Of a stretch of DNA of 36,023 nt, positions 26,378-34,746 are shown piece by piece. The notes under the pieces were generated by a model. The model saw nothing but the letters and a program-made list of their open reading frames with translations. It was not told the origin of the DNA and searched no databases. The position numbers and the translations under genes are program-made. Source of the DNA: Mycobacterium sp. (GTDB taxonomy: Bacteria > Actinomycetota > Actinomycetes > Mycobacteriales > Mycobacteriaceae); contig JAPLAO010000138.1 of assembly GCA_026393245.1 (NCBI GenBank), forward strand, positions 1 through 36,023. Reading direction: 5' to 3'. The first letter of the stretch is position 1, and each line of letters starts with the position of its first letter.

Positions 26378-27913
26378 TCAGATGCCGTGGCGTCGCACAA
26401 TGGGGAACAACACCGTCTCACGAATTGATAAACCAGTGAGAGCCATCAACAAACGGTCAATACCCATTCCGGTTCCTGTCGTCGGCGGCATTGCGTACTC
26501 CATTGCGGCGAGGAAATCCTCGTCGAGTGCCATCGCCTCATCGTCGCCGGCGGCCGCGGCACGGGCCTGGGCCTCAAATCTCTCCCGCTGAATTATCGGG
26601 TCGACGAGCTCGGAGTAGCCGGTGGCCAGTTCGAAGCCACGGACGTAGAGGTCCCATTTCTCAGTGACACCTGCAATGCTGCGGTGCTCACGAGTCAAAG
26701 GCGTGGTCTCGACCGGGAAGTCACGGACGAACGTCGGCGCCCACAAAGTGTCCCCGACAGTGTGTTCCCACAACTCCTCAATCAATTTTCCGTGGCCGAA
26801 GCCGCGGTCCGGCGGAATCTCGACACCAAGCCGGTCGGCAATTGTCAACAGATATTCCAATGCCGTCTCAGGTGTGATTTCTTCGCCCAGCGCTTCCGAC
26901 AGCGACGGATACATTTGGATCGAAGGCCATTCGCCGTCCAAGTCGTAGACGGTGCCATCCGGCAATGGCACCGCTCGGGTGCCGAGTGCCTCGTCGGCAA
27001 CCTCTTGAACAAGCTCGCGGGTCATCCGGGCCGAATCGTCGTAGGTGCCCCACGCCTGGTAAGTCTCGAGCATCGCGAATTCGGGCGAGTGGGTGGAGTC
27101 GGCACCCTCATTGCGGAAATTGCGGTTTAGCTCGAATACCTTCTCCAACCCACCGACCACGCACCTCTTCAAGAACAGTTCCGGCGCGATCCGCAGGTAG
27201 AGATCGGCGTCCAAGGCATTCGAATGCGTGACAAACGGCCGCGCCGCCGCACCCCCGGCCAGGGTCTGCAGCATCGGCGTCTCGACCTCGAGGAAACCGC
27301 GGCGCTCTAGGGCGTGCCGAACCGCCCGGACAACGGCGATGCGCTGCCGGGCGACCGCGCGGGCCTGGGGACGGACGATCAGGTCCACGTAGCGCTGCCG
27401 GACCCGGGTTTCCTCGCTCATCTCCTTGTGCGCCACAGGTAGCGGGCGCAGCGCCTTGGCTGCCATCTGCCACGCGTCAGCCAGGACCGACAGCTCACCG
27501 CGACGCGAACTGATCACCTCGCCGTGGACGAACACGATGTCGCCGAGGTCTACGTCGGCCTTCCAGGAGTCCAGCGCCTGCTCACCCACCCCGGCCAGAC
27601 TGATCATCGCCTGCAGTTGGGTACCGTCGCCCTCCTGCAGTGTGGCAAAGCACAGCTTGCCCGAGTTGCGAGCGAACACCACCCGGCCCGTCACGCCGAC
27701 GCTGACACCCGTGGCCGTGTCCGCCGGCAGGTCGGGATAGGTCGAGCGAATTTCGGTCAGCGAGTGGGTGCGCGGAACCGCGACCGGGTAGGGCTCGCGG
27801 CCCTCGTCGATCAGGCGCTGCCGCTTGCCCTGCCGGATCCGGAACTGCTCGGGAGCGTCATCGGTCACCGCAGGTTCCACTTGGCCGGCGTCCGGCGCTT
27901 CCGCATCGCTCAC
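26378..27913 (-). CDS. lysS: Lysyl-tRNA synthetase, class II
   Basis: The 511-residue enzyme charges tRNA-Lys. An N-terminal OB-fold anticodon-binding domain (about residues 60-160) precedes the class II catalytic core with motif 2 (NRNFRNEG ... HSPEFAMLE) and motif 3 ([11 protein letters not shown]). Position between coaX and lsr2 identifies it as the housekeeping lysS (Rv3598c), not the LysX fusion with the membrane domain. The start is GTG 27913, 25 bases after the coaX stop, without a strong Shine-Dalgarno. Confidence 0.96.
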   Translation of the reverse strand: MSDAEAPDAGQVEPAVTDDAPEQFRIRQGKRQRLIDEGREPYPVAVPRTHSLTEIRSTYPDLPADTATGVSVGVTGRVVFARNSGKLCFATLQEGDGTQLQAMISLAGVGEQALDSWKADVDLGDIVFVHGEVISSRRGELSVLADAWQMAAKALRPLPVAHKEMSEETRVRQRYVDLIVRPQARAVARQRIAVVRAVRHALERRGFLEVETPMLQTLAGGAAARPFVTHSNALDADLYLRIAPELFLKRCVVGGLEKVFELNRNFRNEGADSTHSPEFAMLETYQAWGTYDDSARMTRELVQEVADEALGTRAVPLPDGTVYDLDGEWPSIQMYPSLSEALGEEITPETALEYLLTIADRLGVEIPPDRGFGHGKLIEELWEHTVGDTLWAPTFVRDFPVETTPLTREHRSIAGVTEKWDLYVRGFELATGYSELVDPIIQRERFEAQARAAAAGDDEAMALDEDFLAAMEYAMPPTTGTGMGIDRLLMALTGLSIRETVLFPIVRRHGI

Positions 27914-27938
27914 GGCGTGCCAGCTTAAACGCCTGGAA

Positions 27939-28754
27939 TCAGCGGGCCGGCTTCAGGCGTCCGCGCTGGGCCTCGGAGTTGCGCTCGTAAACCATGCGCA
28001 GGCCATCGAGGGTGAGATGTTCGTCGTACTTATCGACTGTGCGAAGTTCGGGCAGCATCAGCGGGGCGGTATGTCCGGTCGCTACCACCGTCACGCTGGT
28101 GTCGCCGAAGCCGTCGATATCTTCGCGGATCCGCGAGACCAGACCGTCGACCAGTCCTGCGTAGCCGAAAACCGCCCCGGACTGCATGCATTCCACTGTG
28201 TTCTTGCCGACGACCGACCGCGGCTTGGTGAGCTCCACCTGGCGCAGCGCCGCGGAACGGGCTGCCGCCGCATCCGAGGACAGCTGTACACCGGGGGCTA
28301 TCGCACCACCCAGGAATTCACCCCTGGCTGAGACCACGTCGACGCAGATCGACGAACCGAAGTCGACAACGATCGCTGCGGTCTTGAACTTTTCATGTGC
28401 CGCAAGACAGTTCACGATGCGATCGGCGCCGACCTCTTTGGGATTGTCGACCAGCAGTGGAATACCGGTGCGGATACCCGGCTCGATCAGCACGTGCGGG
28501 ATGCCCGACCAGTAGTGATCGAGCATGCCGCGCACCTCGTGTAACACCGACGGCACCGTCGACAGCCCGGCCACTCCGGTGAGCCGTTCGGAATCGTCGC
28601 CGATCAGTCCCTCGATGGTGAGTGCCAGTTCATCAGAGGTGACTTCGGGCTCCGTTCGGATGCGCCAGTTGTGCAGAACCCTCGCGTGATCACCCGTTCC
28701 GGAGATCAAGCCCAGCACGGTATGGGTATTGCGGATGTCGATGGCCAGCAACAT
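27939..28754 (-). CDS. coaX: Type III pantothenate kinase CoaX
   Basis: The 271-residue protein matches Rv3600c: [16 protein letters not shown] with the catalytic Asp6, followed by [13 protein letters not shown] and [14 protein letters not shown]. Type III pantothenate kinases phosphorylate pantothenate as the first committed step to CoA; in mycobacteria the role beside CoaA is debated. ATG 28754 is the conserved start; the frame extends 93 codons upstream through panC without coding signal. It begins only 31 bases after the panC stop. In related genomes panD lies in this gap. It is followed by lysS. Confidence 0.95.
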   Translation of the reverse strand: MLLAIDIRNTHTVLGLISGTGDHARVLHNWRIRTEPEVTSDELALTIEGLIGDDSERLTGVAGLSTVPSVLHEVRGMLDHYWSGIPHVLIEPGIRTGIPLLVDNPKEVGADRIVNCLAAHEKFKTAAIVVDFGSSICVDVVSARGEFLGGAIAPGVQLSSDAAAARSAALRQVELTKPRSVVGKNTVECMQSGAVFGYAGLVDGLVSRIREDIDGFGDTSVTVVATGHTAPLMLPELRTVDKYDEHLTLDGLRMVYERNSEAQRGRLKPAR

Positions 28755-28756
28755 GG

Positions 28757-28786
28757 CTAACGCTTCGCTGCCGTTGATCCGAACAT
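28757..28786 (-). pseudogene. panD: Nine-codon open frame at the panD position, likely deletion scar
   Basis: The ATG at 28786 overlaps the panC stop as TGATG and is preceded by TGGAGGA, a good ribosome binding site. The frame encodes MFGSTAAKR and ends with TAG 28757, two bases before the coaX ATG. panD is normally about 139 codons and occupies exactly this place, so I infer an internal deletion that kept its start context and its 3' end. No PanD catalytic motif remains. Confidence 0.6.
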
Positions 28787-29718
28787 CAGTTCCTCCAGGT
28801 GATTTCGTGACTTTCATTATCGGACGCCTCTGCCATGAATCCGCCGCCGGGCAATTCGATGCCGATGTTGTCCAACAACCGGGTATCGCCGAGTCGCGCG
28901 GCGACCAGCAGTCGGGCCGGCCCGAACGGCGGCACCGGTTCCAGTGCCGCTCCGCGCAATTCGAGGTATTCGATCTCCAGTGCGGGCACCTCATCGAGAA
29001 CAGCCCGGGCGGCGTCCAGGATGGCTGCGGCACCGCCGGAAGCCGCGTATGTTCCGGCTAGCAGGGCGGCGGACAGCGCTCCGGCGACCTCGCGTTGCTC
29101 TGCGTTGAGGTACCGGTTCCGTGACGACATCGCCAACCCGTCTGATTCGCGCGCTGTCGGGACTCCGATGATGCGGACGTCGACATTGAGGTCGGCAACC
29201 ATCTGCCGGATCAACACCAGCTGCTGGTAATCCTTCTCGCCGAAGAATGCCCGATCCGGTCGTACGATCTGCAACAACTTCAGCACGACAGTCAGCATTC
29301 CGGCGAAATGCGTTGGGCGCGAATCACCTTCGAGTTCGCTGCCGAGCGGCCCCGGATGAACAGTTGTGCGAGGCCCGGCGGGATACATTGCCGTCGCCGT
29401 CGGGGTGAAGACCACCTCAACGTCTTCCGCACCCAGTAATTCCAGATCCGCCTCCAGCGTGCGGGGGTAGGCATCGAGATCTTCGCCCGCCCCGAACTGC
29501 AATGGATTGACGAAGATCGACACCACCACCACCGCGCCGGGCACCCGCTTGGCCGCGCGAATCAGTGTGGCGTGACCCTCGTGCAAAGCGCCCATCGTCG
29601 GCACCAGCATCACCCGACGACCGGTGTGGCGTAACGCCCCACACACCTGCGCGACAACCTGCGGCGCGGGATAGGTATTCAATTCTCCGGCACTGAACTG
29701 CGCGGCCCTGCCGGTCAC
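28786..29718 (-). CDS. panC: Pantothenate synthetase
   Basis: The 310-residue enzyme joins pantoate and beta-alanine using ATP. It shows [11 protein letters not shown] (about 39-49), [17 protein letters not shown], and the KMSKS-like SSRNRYL. Length and motifs match M. tuberculosis PanC (309). The GTG start overlaps the preceding Rv3603c-like stop as GTGA. An intact panC implies that the cell makes pantothenate and therefore needs beta-alanine, even though panD is absent next to it. Confidence 0.96.
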   Translation of the reverse strand: MTGRAAQFSAGELNTYPAPQVVAQVCGALRHTGRRVMLVPTMGALHEGHATLIRAAKRVPGAVVVVSIFVNPLQFGAGEDLDAYPRTLEADLELLGAEDVEVVFTPTATAMYPAGPRTTVHPGPLGSELEGDSRPTHFAGMLTVVLKLLQIVRPDRAFFGEKDYQQLVLIRQMVADLNVDVRIIGVPTARESDGLAMSSRNRYLNAEQREVAGALSAALLAGTYAASGGAAAILDAARAVLDEVPALEIEYLELRGAALEPVPPFGPARLLVAARLGDTRLLDNIGIELPGGGFMAEASDNESHEITWRN

Positions 29719-30653
29719 CGGTTCGGCCCCGTCGGACGGGACCAGTCGGCCAACACGTCAAAGACCTCCTCGGGAGCCTCCGCTCGTTGAGCGGTACGCA
29801 ACGAATCAGCGCAATAGGCCTGCGCCAGTTCGGGATCGATCTCATCCAGGGCCGCCAGATGAGCGGCCACCGCTGCCGCATCGCCTCGGGCGACAGGCCC
29901 GGTGAGGGCCGACTGCCCACGGCTGAGCGTATTCTCCAGCGCGGCCCGCGCGAGTGGGCCGATGATGCGCTCGGCCAACCCGCCGGGCGCATCGCCGACA
30001 GCTTCCTGTCCCAGTAATGCCTGGCCGGACAGTGCCGCCCGTAAAGCGGTGAGCGCATCAGCGATGAGGGTGACGACGTGGTTACTGCCGTGCGCCAGTG
30101 CGGCGTGGTAGAGCGTGCGAGCATCCTCGTCGACTCGGAATGGCTCCCCGCCGATCTCCAGCACCAACGCCTGGGCGATGGCGTATCCGATCTCGTCGGC
30201 GGCGGTGATCCCGAAGCATGTCTCCGACAGTCGGGCCACGTCCTCGTCGGCCCCGGTGAACGTCATCGCCGGATGAATGGCGAGTGGGATGCACCCCTGG
30301 GCGGTCAGTGGCGCGAGCAGTGCCACACCGTTGGCGCCGGAGGTATGGGCGACGATCGTGCCGCGGCGGACCGCGCCGGTCGCGGCCAGGCCATTGACCA
30401 ATCCGAGTAACTCGGCATCGGGAACGGTCAGCAAGAGAAGTTCGGCTCGGTCTGCGACATCGGGCACGGCCAGCACTGCGGTGTCGGGGAGTCTGCGTTG
30501 CGCAAGGCGCCGCGATGCGGCCGAGATTGCACTGCAGGCCACCACAACGTGGTCGGCTCGTTCCAATGCCGCGCCCAACGCGCTGCCGACCCGGCCGGCC
30601 GAAATGACGCCCACCTTGAGCCGTGCCGGCCGCAAACCGTTGGGGGTCCCCAT
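29715..30653 (-). CDS. Rossmann-fold/DUF2520 protein, Rv3603c orthologue
   Basis: The 312-residue protein has an N-terminal NAD(P)-binding motif [15 protein letters not shown] (about 12-26) and a C-terminal helical DUF2520 domain, the layout of ketopantoate-reductase/6-phosphogluconate-dehydrogenase-like enzymes. Its conserved place directly before panC suggests a role linked to pantothenate synthesis, but the reaction is not established. HIPAMTFTG-like sequence ([12 protein letters not shown]) is typical of this group. It overlaps panC by four bases and starts 84 bases after the Rv3604c-like gene. Confidence 0.92.
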   Translation of the reverse strand: MGTPNGLRPARLKVGVISAGRVGSALGAALERADHVVVACSAISAASRRLAQRRLPDTAVLAVPDVADRAELLLLTVPDAELLGLVNGLAATGAVRRGTIVAHTSGANGVALLAPLTAQGCIPLAIHPAMTFTGADEDVARLSETCFGITAADEIGYAIAQALVLEIGGEPFRVDEDARTLYHAALAHGSNHVVTLIADALTALRAALSGQALLGQEAVGDAPGGLAERIIGPLARAALENTLSRGQSALTGPVARGDAAAVAAHLAALDEIDPELAQAYCADSLRTAQRAEAPEEVFDVLADWSRPTGPNR

Positions 30654-30737
30654 GGAGACGACCTCGCTGACGTCGAAGAAATGTTCTGATACCGACGGTC
30701 CGGGCCCAGTCTAGTGCCGGCCCAATCGAGTGTCGGG

Positions 30738-31835
30738 TCAGTCCTCACGGCGACGACGCCCACCGCCGCCGACCGGATTATCGACCTGTAGCCGAGACAT
30801 CAAGTCGGCCACCGACTGGCCACCGGTGTGGGCACCCGCAGACTCCTCCTCCGCCGCCTGCTCCGGTGGTACCCAGTGCCGACCACGACCCGGGTCGGCA
30901 TTGGAATCGGGTTCGGAGGTCTGCGCGGTTCCTGAATCGCCGGCCGACCAGTGCCGCCCTCGGCGAACCTCGGGTGGGCGCCACGGCGCTTCGGGCTGCT
31001 GCGGTGCAGGCTCGGCAGGGGGCGGTGAATTGCGCACGACGATGGGCTCAGCGACCGGGGGCTCAGCGATCGGGGGCCGGGCGACGGGGACCGGTTGCGG
31101 CGCTACAGCATCGGCAGGCCGCCGATGCGAGCCGCGGTATTGCACGGGTTCGGGCTCCGGCGGCGGGGCCAATGGCTCCTCATGCACATCGATGATGGGA
31201 CTCTCCAGTACCGCGGTGACATCCTCGGCGAGCAAGGTGTCGTCCTCGACCGCGACCGGCGTGATCCGACTGCTCTCCACCCGTCCCGGCGCCTCCGGCA
31301 TCGCCATGGCGATCCGCTCCGCCTCCGGCATCGCCGGGGCGATCCGCTCCGCCTCCAGCATCGCAGGGGCGATCCGCTCCGACTCCAGCGCGGGCCGCTC
31401 ACCCAGGTCGGTTCCGAGCATCACCTCGAGGTTGGAACGCAACGATGCGAGTTCGGCGCGAAGCGCGGTCATCTCGTCAGCGGCTTGCGTCCGCAGTTCT
31501 CTGGCCAACTGCCGGCGCAGGTGGGTTTCCACGGCGAGTTCGTATTCCCGTCGGGCGGCCACCTCCCGATCCAGTTGTAGGTCGTAGACGAATTTCATAT
31601 CCCGCGCCCGGGCCTGGTCGAGTTCGCTCTGCCGGCGGTAGGTCACCGATACGAAGGCCGCCACCACCGCGGCCCATAGCGACAGGATCACGGCCAACCG
31701 AAGAAGGTCCACCCGGTTGGTGAAGACCAGGGTCGAACTCGCGAGGATGGCCAGAACAAGCAGCGCCGTCACAAGTAGCCAACCCGGCCTGCGGACGCTG
31801 CGCCTGCTGCGCGCGCCGCGAGACGGAACGGTCAT
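30738..31835 (-). CDS. DUF6779-type membrane protein with coiled coil and repeats, Rv3604c orthologue
   Basis: The 365-residue protein has two N-terminal membrane helices (about 18-38 and 46-66) and a predicted cytoplasmic coiled coil (about 69-140, rich in Arg, Glu, Ala). A 10-residue repeat region (151-182) and a long Pro-rich segment follow. The conserved-looking C terminus carries RRGRHW, GRGRHW and GGQSVADLMSRLQ. Function is unknown; the topology suggests a scaffold or envelope-associated role. It sits between Rv3605c-like and Rv3603c-like genes, as in M. tuberculosis. Confidence 0.88.
   Translation of the reverse strand: MTVPSRGARSRRSVRRPGWLLVTALLVLAILASSTLVFTNRVDLLRLAVILSLWAAVVAAFVSVTYRRQSELDQARARDMKFVYDLQLDREVAARREYELAVETHLRRQLARELRTQAADEMTALRAELASLRSNLEVMLGTDLGERPALESERIAPAMLEAERIAPAMPEAERIAMAMPEAPGRVESSRITPVAVEDDTLLAEDVTAVLESPIIDVHEEPLAPPPEPEPVQYRGSHRRPADAVAPQPVPVARPPIAEPPVAEPIVVRNSPPPAEPAPQQPEAPWRPPEVRRGRHWSAGDSGTAQTSEPDSNADPGRGRHWVPPEQAAEEESAGAHTGGQSVADLMSRLQVDNPVGGGGRRRRED
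31296..31385 (-). repeat. 30-bp tandem repeat, three units, in frame in the DUF6779 gene
   Basis: The units encode ESERIAPAML, EAERIAPAMP and EAERIAMAMP (residues 151-180), with a further partial unit starting EAP. The DNA unit is built on GCGATCCGCTCCGCCTCC (plus strand) followed by a GGCATCGC-type segment. Copy changes preserve the frame. Confidence 0.88.
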
Positions 31836-31895
31836 TGGCCGACTGTACCGCGTCGAAAGTCGTTGTCCGCCGCGACAAGCTGCGGCGATTCGACA

Positions 31896-32384
31896 TTAAT
31901 CAGAACCGAGTGCACCTTCCGATGCGTCGCTCGCACCCGACTCGCCGGGAGATTTACAACAGTGCTGCAACCACAACGCTGCCACGACAAGTGCGAATGC
32001 GCTGATCGCTGAAGTGGCCACACCGGGGGCGTCCACCGCGGCGACCCGCAACTCCGAGCGCCGCGGAATCAGATAGAAAAGTACACCGGTCCACCAGCCC
32101 AGCATCACCGCACCAACCCACGCCGATGCCTTGGCTACCGCAACAGATCGCGCCACCGCGAGCGGATGTAACCGCCCGGCCCCGACGCCGATGCGGCCCT
32201 CGCGGATGCGACTGCGGACCGACATCGCCCACACCGCCTCACCTGCGGCGAGCGCCAGCAGCGAGAGACCGGTTAACAGCGTGATCTCCGGGAAGTAGCG
32301 GTACAGCGTACGAACCACCAGATAGCCGAACACGGCGGCGGCCACCACCGCAGTGGTCAGATCGCGCTTGCGTGTCGGCCCCAT
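31896..32384 (-). CDS. DUF3180 integral membrane protein, Rv3605c orthologue
   Basis: This 162-residue protein has four hydrophobic helices (about 12-26, 34-52, 84-105, 121-140), the DUF3180 arrangement found next to folK in Actinobacteria. The motif MGPTRKRDL at the N terminus and FYLIPRRSELRVAA before the last helix are typical. The C-terminal tail is short and acidic, with two adjacent Cys (HCCKSP). Function is unknown. Start and folK stop overlap as TGATG, so it is translationally coupled to the folate genes. Confidence 0.93.
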   Translation of the reverse strand: MGPTRKRDLTTAVVAAAVFGYLVVRTLYRYFPEITLLTGLSLLALAAGEAVWAMSVRSRIREGRIGVGAGRLHPLAVARSVAVAKASAWVGAVMLGWWTGVLFYLIPRRSELRVAAVDAPGVATSAISAFALVVAALWLQHCCKSPGESGASDASEGALGSD

Positions 32385-32917
32385 CAGCGCCGCGAGCCCT
32401 CGCCGAACGTCAACGTCAGGGCGGTAGGCCGCACGCCGTCGCGCTCAGCCGGCTCAATCTCATCGAGTAGCTCACGCACCGGACGGTGCTGTCCGGCCAC
32501 GGTCAGTTCGGCGGCCGGATCGATAGCGATCCAGGGCAGCAGAACGAAGGCGCGTTCATGGGCAAACGGATGCGGCAGTGTCAGTTCCGGGTCTGTGCTG
32601 ACGACTTCGTCCGCACCATCGAAGCAACAGACAAGATCGACGTCGAGGGTCCGGGGTCCCCACTTCTGTGCGCGTACCCGCGCGTTATCGAGTTCGAGTG
32701 CCTGCGCACGTCGCAACCAGCCGGGGGCGTCGCGAGCATCGTCATCGGCAATGACGATGGCGTTGAGGAACGGCCCCTGGGTCACACCACCCCAGGCGTC
32801 GGTCTCAAACACCGGCGATACCGCCAGCACTGCATCCCCGATGCCATCGACAGCAGCCTGAAGGCGAGCCAGCCGGTCACCGAGGTTGGACCCGACGGAC
32901 AGCACGACGCGGCTCAC
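32384..32917 (-). CDS. folK: 6-hydroxymethyl-7,8-dihydropterin pyrophosphokinase
   Basis: The 177-residue enzyme transfers pyrophosphate from ATP to hydroxymethyl-dihydropterin, the step before dihydropteroate synthesis. It shows [10 protein letters not shown] at the N terminus, GPFLNAIVI, the HPPK signature [12 protein letters not shown] and [15 protein letters not shown]. It overlaps folB by four bases (ATGA) and the DUF3180 gene by one base. The whole folE-folP-folB-folK unit has overlapping genes. Confidence 0.96.
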   Translation of the reverse strand: MSRVVLSVGSNLGDRLARLQAAVDGIGDAVLAVSPVFETDAWGGVTQGPFLNAIVIADDDARDAPGWLRRAQALELDNARVRAQKWGPRTLDVDLVCCFDGADEVVSTDPELTLPHPFAHERAFVLLPWIAIDPAAELTVAGQHRPVRELLDEIEPAERDGVRPTALTLTFGEGSRR

Positions 32918-33315
32918 ACCTGCGCCCCGCCCGCAATGTCACGCCCGCGCCCGCCGCGGCGCGAGCGACGGGCAACCACGGCCACGTCGGAGAACGTCAG
33001 CGGAATCGGCGCCTGGGGTTTGTGCAGGACCACCTCGACGGCGTGCACCCGATCGTCGGCCATCACGTCCTCGGCGATCTCTGCCGCGACGGTCTCGATG
33101 AGATCGCGCGCCGGCCCGCCGATGACGTCGGCCGCCCGTTGCGCCAGGACGCCGTAATCAAAGGTGTCATTGAGATCGTCACTGGCGGCCGCCTGGGCCA
33201 AATCGATCCAGACCGTGATGTCGACGATGAAATCCTGGCCGTCCCGGCGTTCATGTTCGAAGACACCATGGTTGCCCCGCACTGCCAGACCACGCAACTC
33301 GATACGGTCAGTCAT
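32914..33315 (-). CDS. folB: Dihydroneopterin aldolase
   Basis: The 133-residue aldolase converts dihydroneopterin to hydroxymethyl-dihydropterin plus glycolaldehyde. It begins [19 protein letters not shown], with the substrate-contact Glu in [11 protein letters not shown] and the Lys in [10 protein letters not shown]. The basic tail ([10 protein letters not shown]) is as in M. tuberculosis. ATG 33315 overlaps the folP stop by eight bases and gives the family length; the 31-codon upstream extension lies inside folP and was rejected. Confidence 0.96.
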   Translation of the reverse strand: MTDRIELRGLAVRGNHGVFEHERRDGQDFIVDITVWIDLAQAAASDDLNDTFDYGVLAQRAADVIGGPARDLIETVAAEIAEDVMADDRVHAVEVVLHKPQAPIPLTFSDVAVVARRSRRGGRGRDIAGGAQV

Positions 33316-34147
33316 CGGTGTCCTCCGGATCGTCCTGCCAGGCGCCGACAACTTTAAGTGCATCGACGCTGGCGCGAACGTCGTGCACCCGAACACCCCA
33401 GGCGCCATGCAGGCCGGCCAGGGCGGAGATCACCGCAGTCGCGGTCTCACGCCCGTCCGGGGGGCGCGGCGTGCCATCATCGGCAGCCAGCAGTGACCCG
33501 AGGAAACGCTTGCGTGATGCTCCCACCAGAACGGGAATGCCGATTGCTACCAACTCGGGCAGGGCGCGCAACAGCGCCCAATTGTGTTGTGCAGTCTTGG
33601 CGAAACCCAGACCCGGGTCGATGATCAGTTGCCCGCGATCGACGCCAGCATCCACCGCGGCCTCGACCCCGGCGAGAAGTTCGTCACGGACCTCGGTCAC
33701 CACATCACGGTAGTGCGGCACCTCGTGCGGGTGGTTCTGCTGCACCGAAGACCAATGCATCAGCACCCAGGGGACTGCAGCCCCGGCGATAAGGTTCGCC
33801 ATTTCCGGATCTGCGCGACCGCCGCTGACATCGTTGACGATGCTGGCCCCGTTCTCCAGTGCGGCCCGCGCCACGGCAGCGTGCATAGTATCGATACTGA
33901 CGGTGATCCCCTGTGCGGCAACTTCTTTCACCACCGGAAGGATCCGAGCAATTTCAACGGCCACGTCGATCCAGACGGCACCGGGCCGGGTCGACTCGCC
34001 GCCGATGTCGATGATGTCCGCCCCGTCCGCAGCCAGGGCGAAGGCATGCTCAATTGCGCGGGTCGGGTCGAGGTACCGGCCGCCGTCGGAGAACGAATCA
34101 TCGGTGACGTTGACGACGCCCATCACCTGCACCCGAGTCGGCCTCAC
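33308..34147 (-). CDS. folP1: Dihydropteroate synthase
   Basis: The 279-residue TIM-barrel enzyme condenses p-aminobenzoate with hydroxymethyl-dihydropterin pyrophosphate and is the sulfonamide target. It shows [29 protein letters not shown], the metal-site Asn in [10 protein letters not shown], and [14 protein letters not shown] 34147 overlaps the folE stop as GTGA and gives the normal length; the longer frame extends inside folE. It is the functional DHPS, not the FolP2 paralogue, judged by its place in the folate operon. Confidence 0.96.
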   Translation of the reverse strand: MRPTRVQVMGVVNVTDDSFSDGGRYLDPTRAIEHAFALAADGADIIDIGGESTRPGAVWIDVAVEIARILPVVKEVAAQGITVSIDTMHAAVARAALENGASIVNDVSGGRADPEMANLIAGAAVPWVLMHWSSVQQNHPHEVPHYRDVVTEVRDELLAGVEAAVDAGVDRGQLIIDPGLGFAKTAQHNWALLRALPELVAIGIPVLVGASRKRFLGSLLAADDGTPRPPDGRETATAVISALAGLHGAWGVRVHDVRASVDALKVVGAWQDDPEDTDD

Positions 34148-34746
34148 TTGCGCAGGATCAGGCCCAGTGCCTCGGATCGCGATGCGGCGTCGGTCTTGAA
34201 CTGTCCGCGCACCGCCGATGTCACGGTGATCGAACCCGCTTTGCGGACACCCCGCATCGCCATGCACAGATGCTCGGCTTCAATGACGACGATGACACCG
34301 CGCGGATCGAGTTTGCGCACCACCGCGTCGGCGATCTGGGCGGTCAAGCGCTCCTGAACCTGCGGGCGCTTGGCGTAGAGATCGACCACCCGGGCCAACT
34401 TTGACAACCCGGTGACCCGGCCATCCTTGCCGGGGATGTATCCGACATGCGCCATTCCGTGGAACGCCACCAGATGGTGTTCGCAGGTGGAGTACATCGG
34501 GATTTTAGTCACCAACACCAACTCGTCATGGTCCTCGTCAAAGGTGGTATCAAGCACCGTATCCGGGTCGGTGTACAACCCGGCGAACATCTCCCGGTAG
34601 GCGCGCGCAACGCGCGCCGGGGTGTCGTGCAGCCCCTGGCGGGCTGGGTTCTCGCCCACCGCCAGCAGCAGTTCCCGGACCGCCGCCTCAGCGCGGGCCT
34701 GGTCGAACTCAGGGATGTCGACCGGGATCGAGTCGCGCTTCGCCAT
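34144..34746 (-). CDS. folE: GTP cyclohydrolase I
   Basis: The 200-residue decameric enzyme opens GTP to dihydroneopterin triphosphate, the first step of folate synthesis. The zinc site is visible as [13 protein letters not shown] and [32 protein letters not shown] is the family signature. ATG 34746 ([14 protein letters not shown]) is preceded by CGGAG at good spacing; the frame continues 169 codons upstream inside ftsH in another frame and was rejected. Its first 38 bases overlap the annotated end of ftsH, which I suspect to be frameshifted. Confidence 0.96.
   Translation of the reverse strand: MAKRDSIPVDIPEFDQARAEAAVRELLLAVGENPARQGLHDTPARVARAYREMFAGLYTDPDTVLDTTFDEDHDELVLVTKIPMYSTCEHHLVAFHGMAHVGYIPGKDGRVTGLSKLARVVDLYAKRPQVQERLTAQIADAVVRKLDPRGVIVVIEAEHLCMAMRGVRKAGSITVTSAVRGQFKTDAASRSEALGLILRK

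Noticed and set aside
28755..29033. N-terminal extension of coaX by 93 codons
   Set aside because: It lies antiparallel in phase within panC and lacks conservation; [12 protein letters not shown] is the conserved start.
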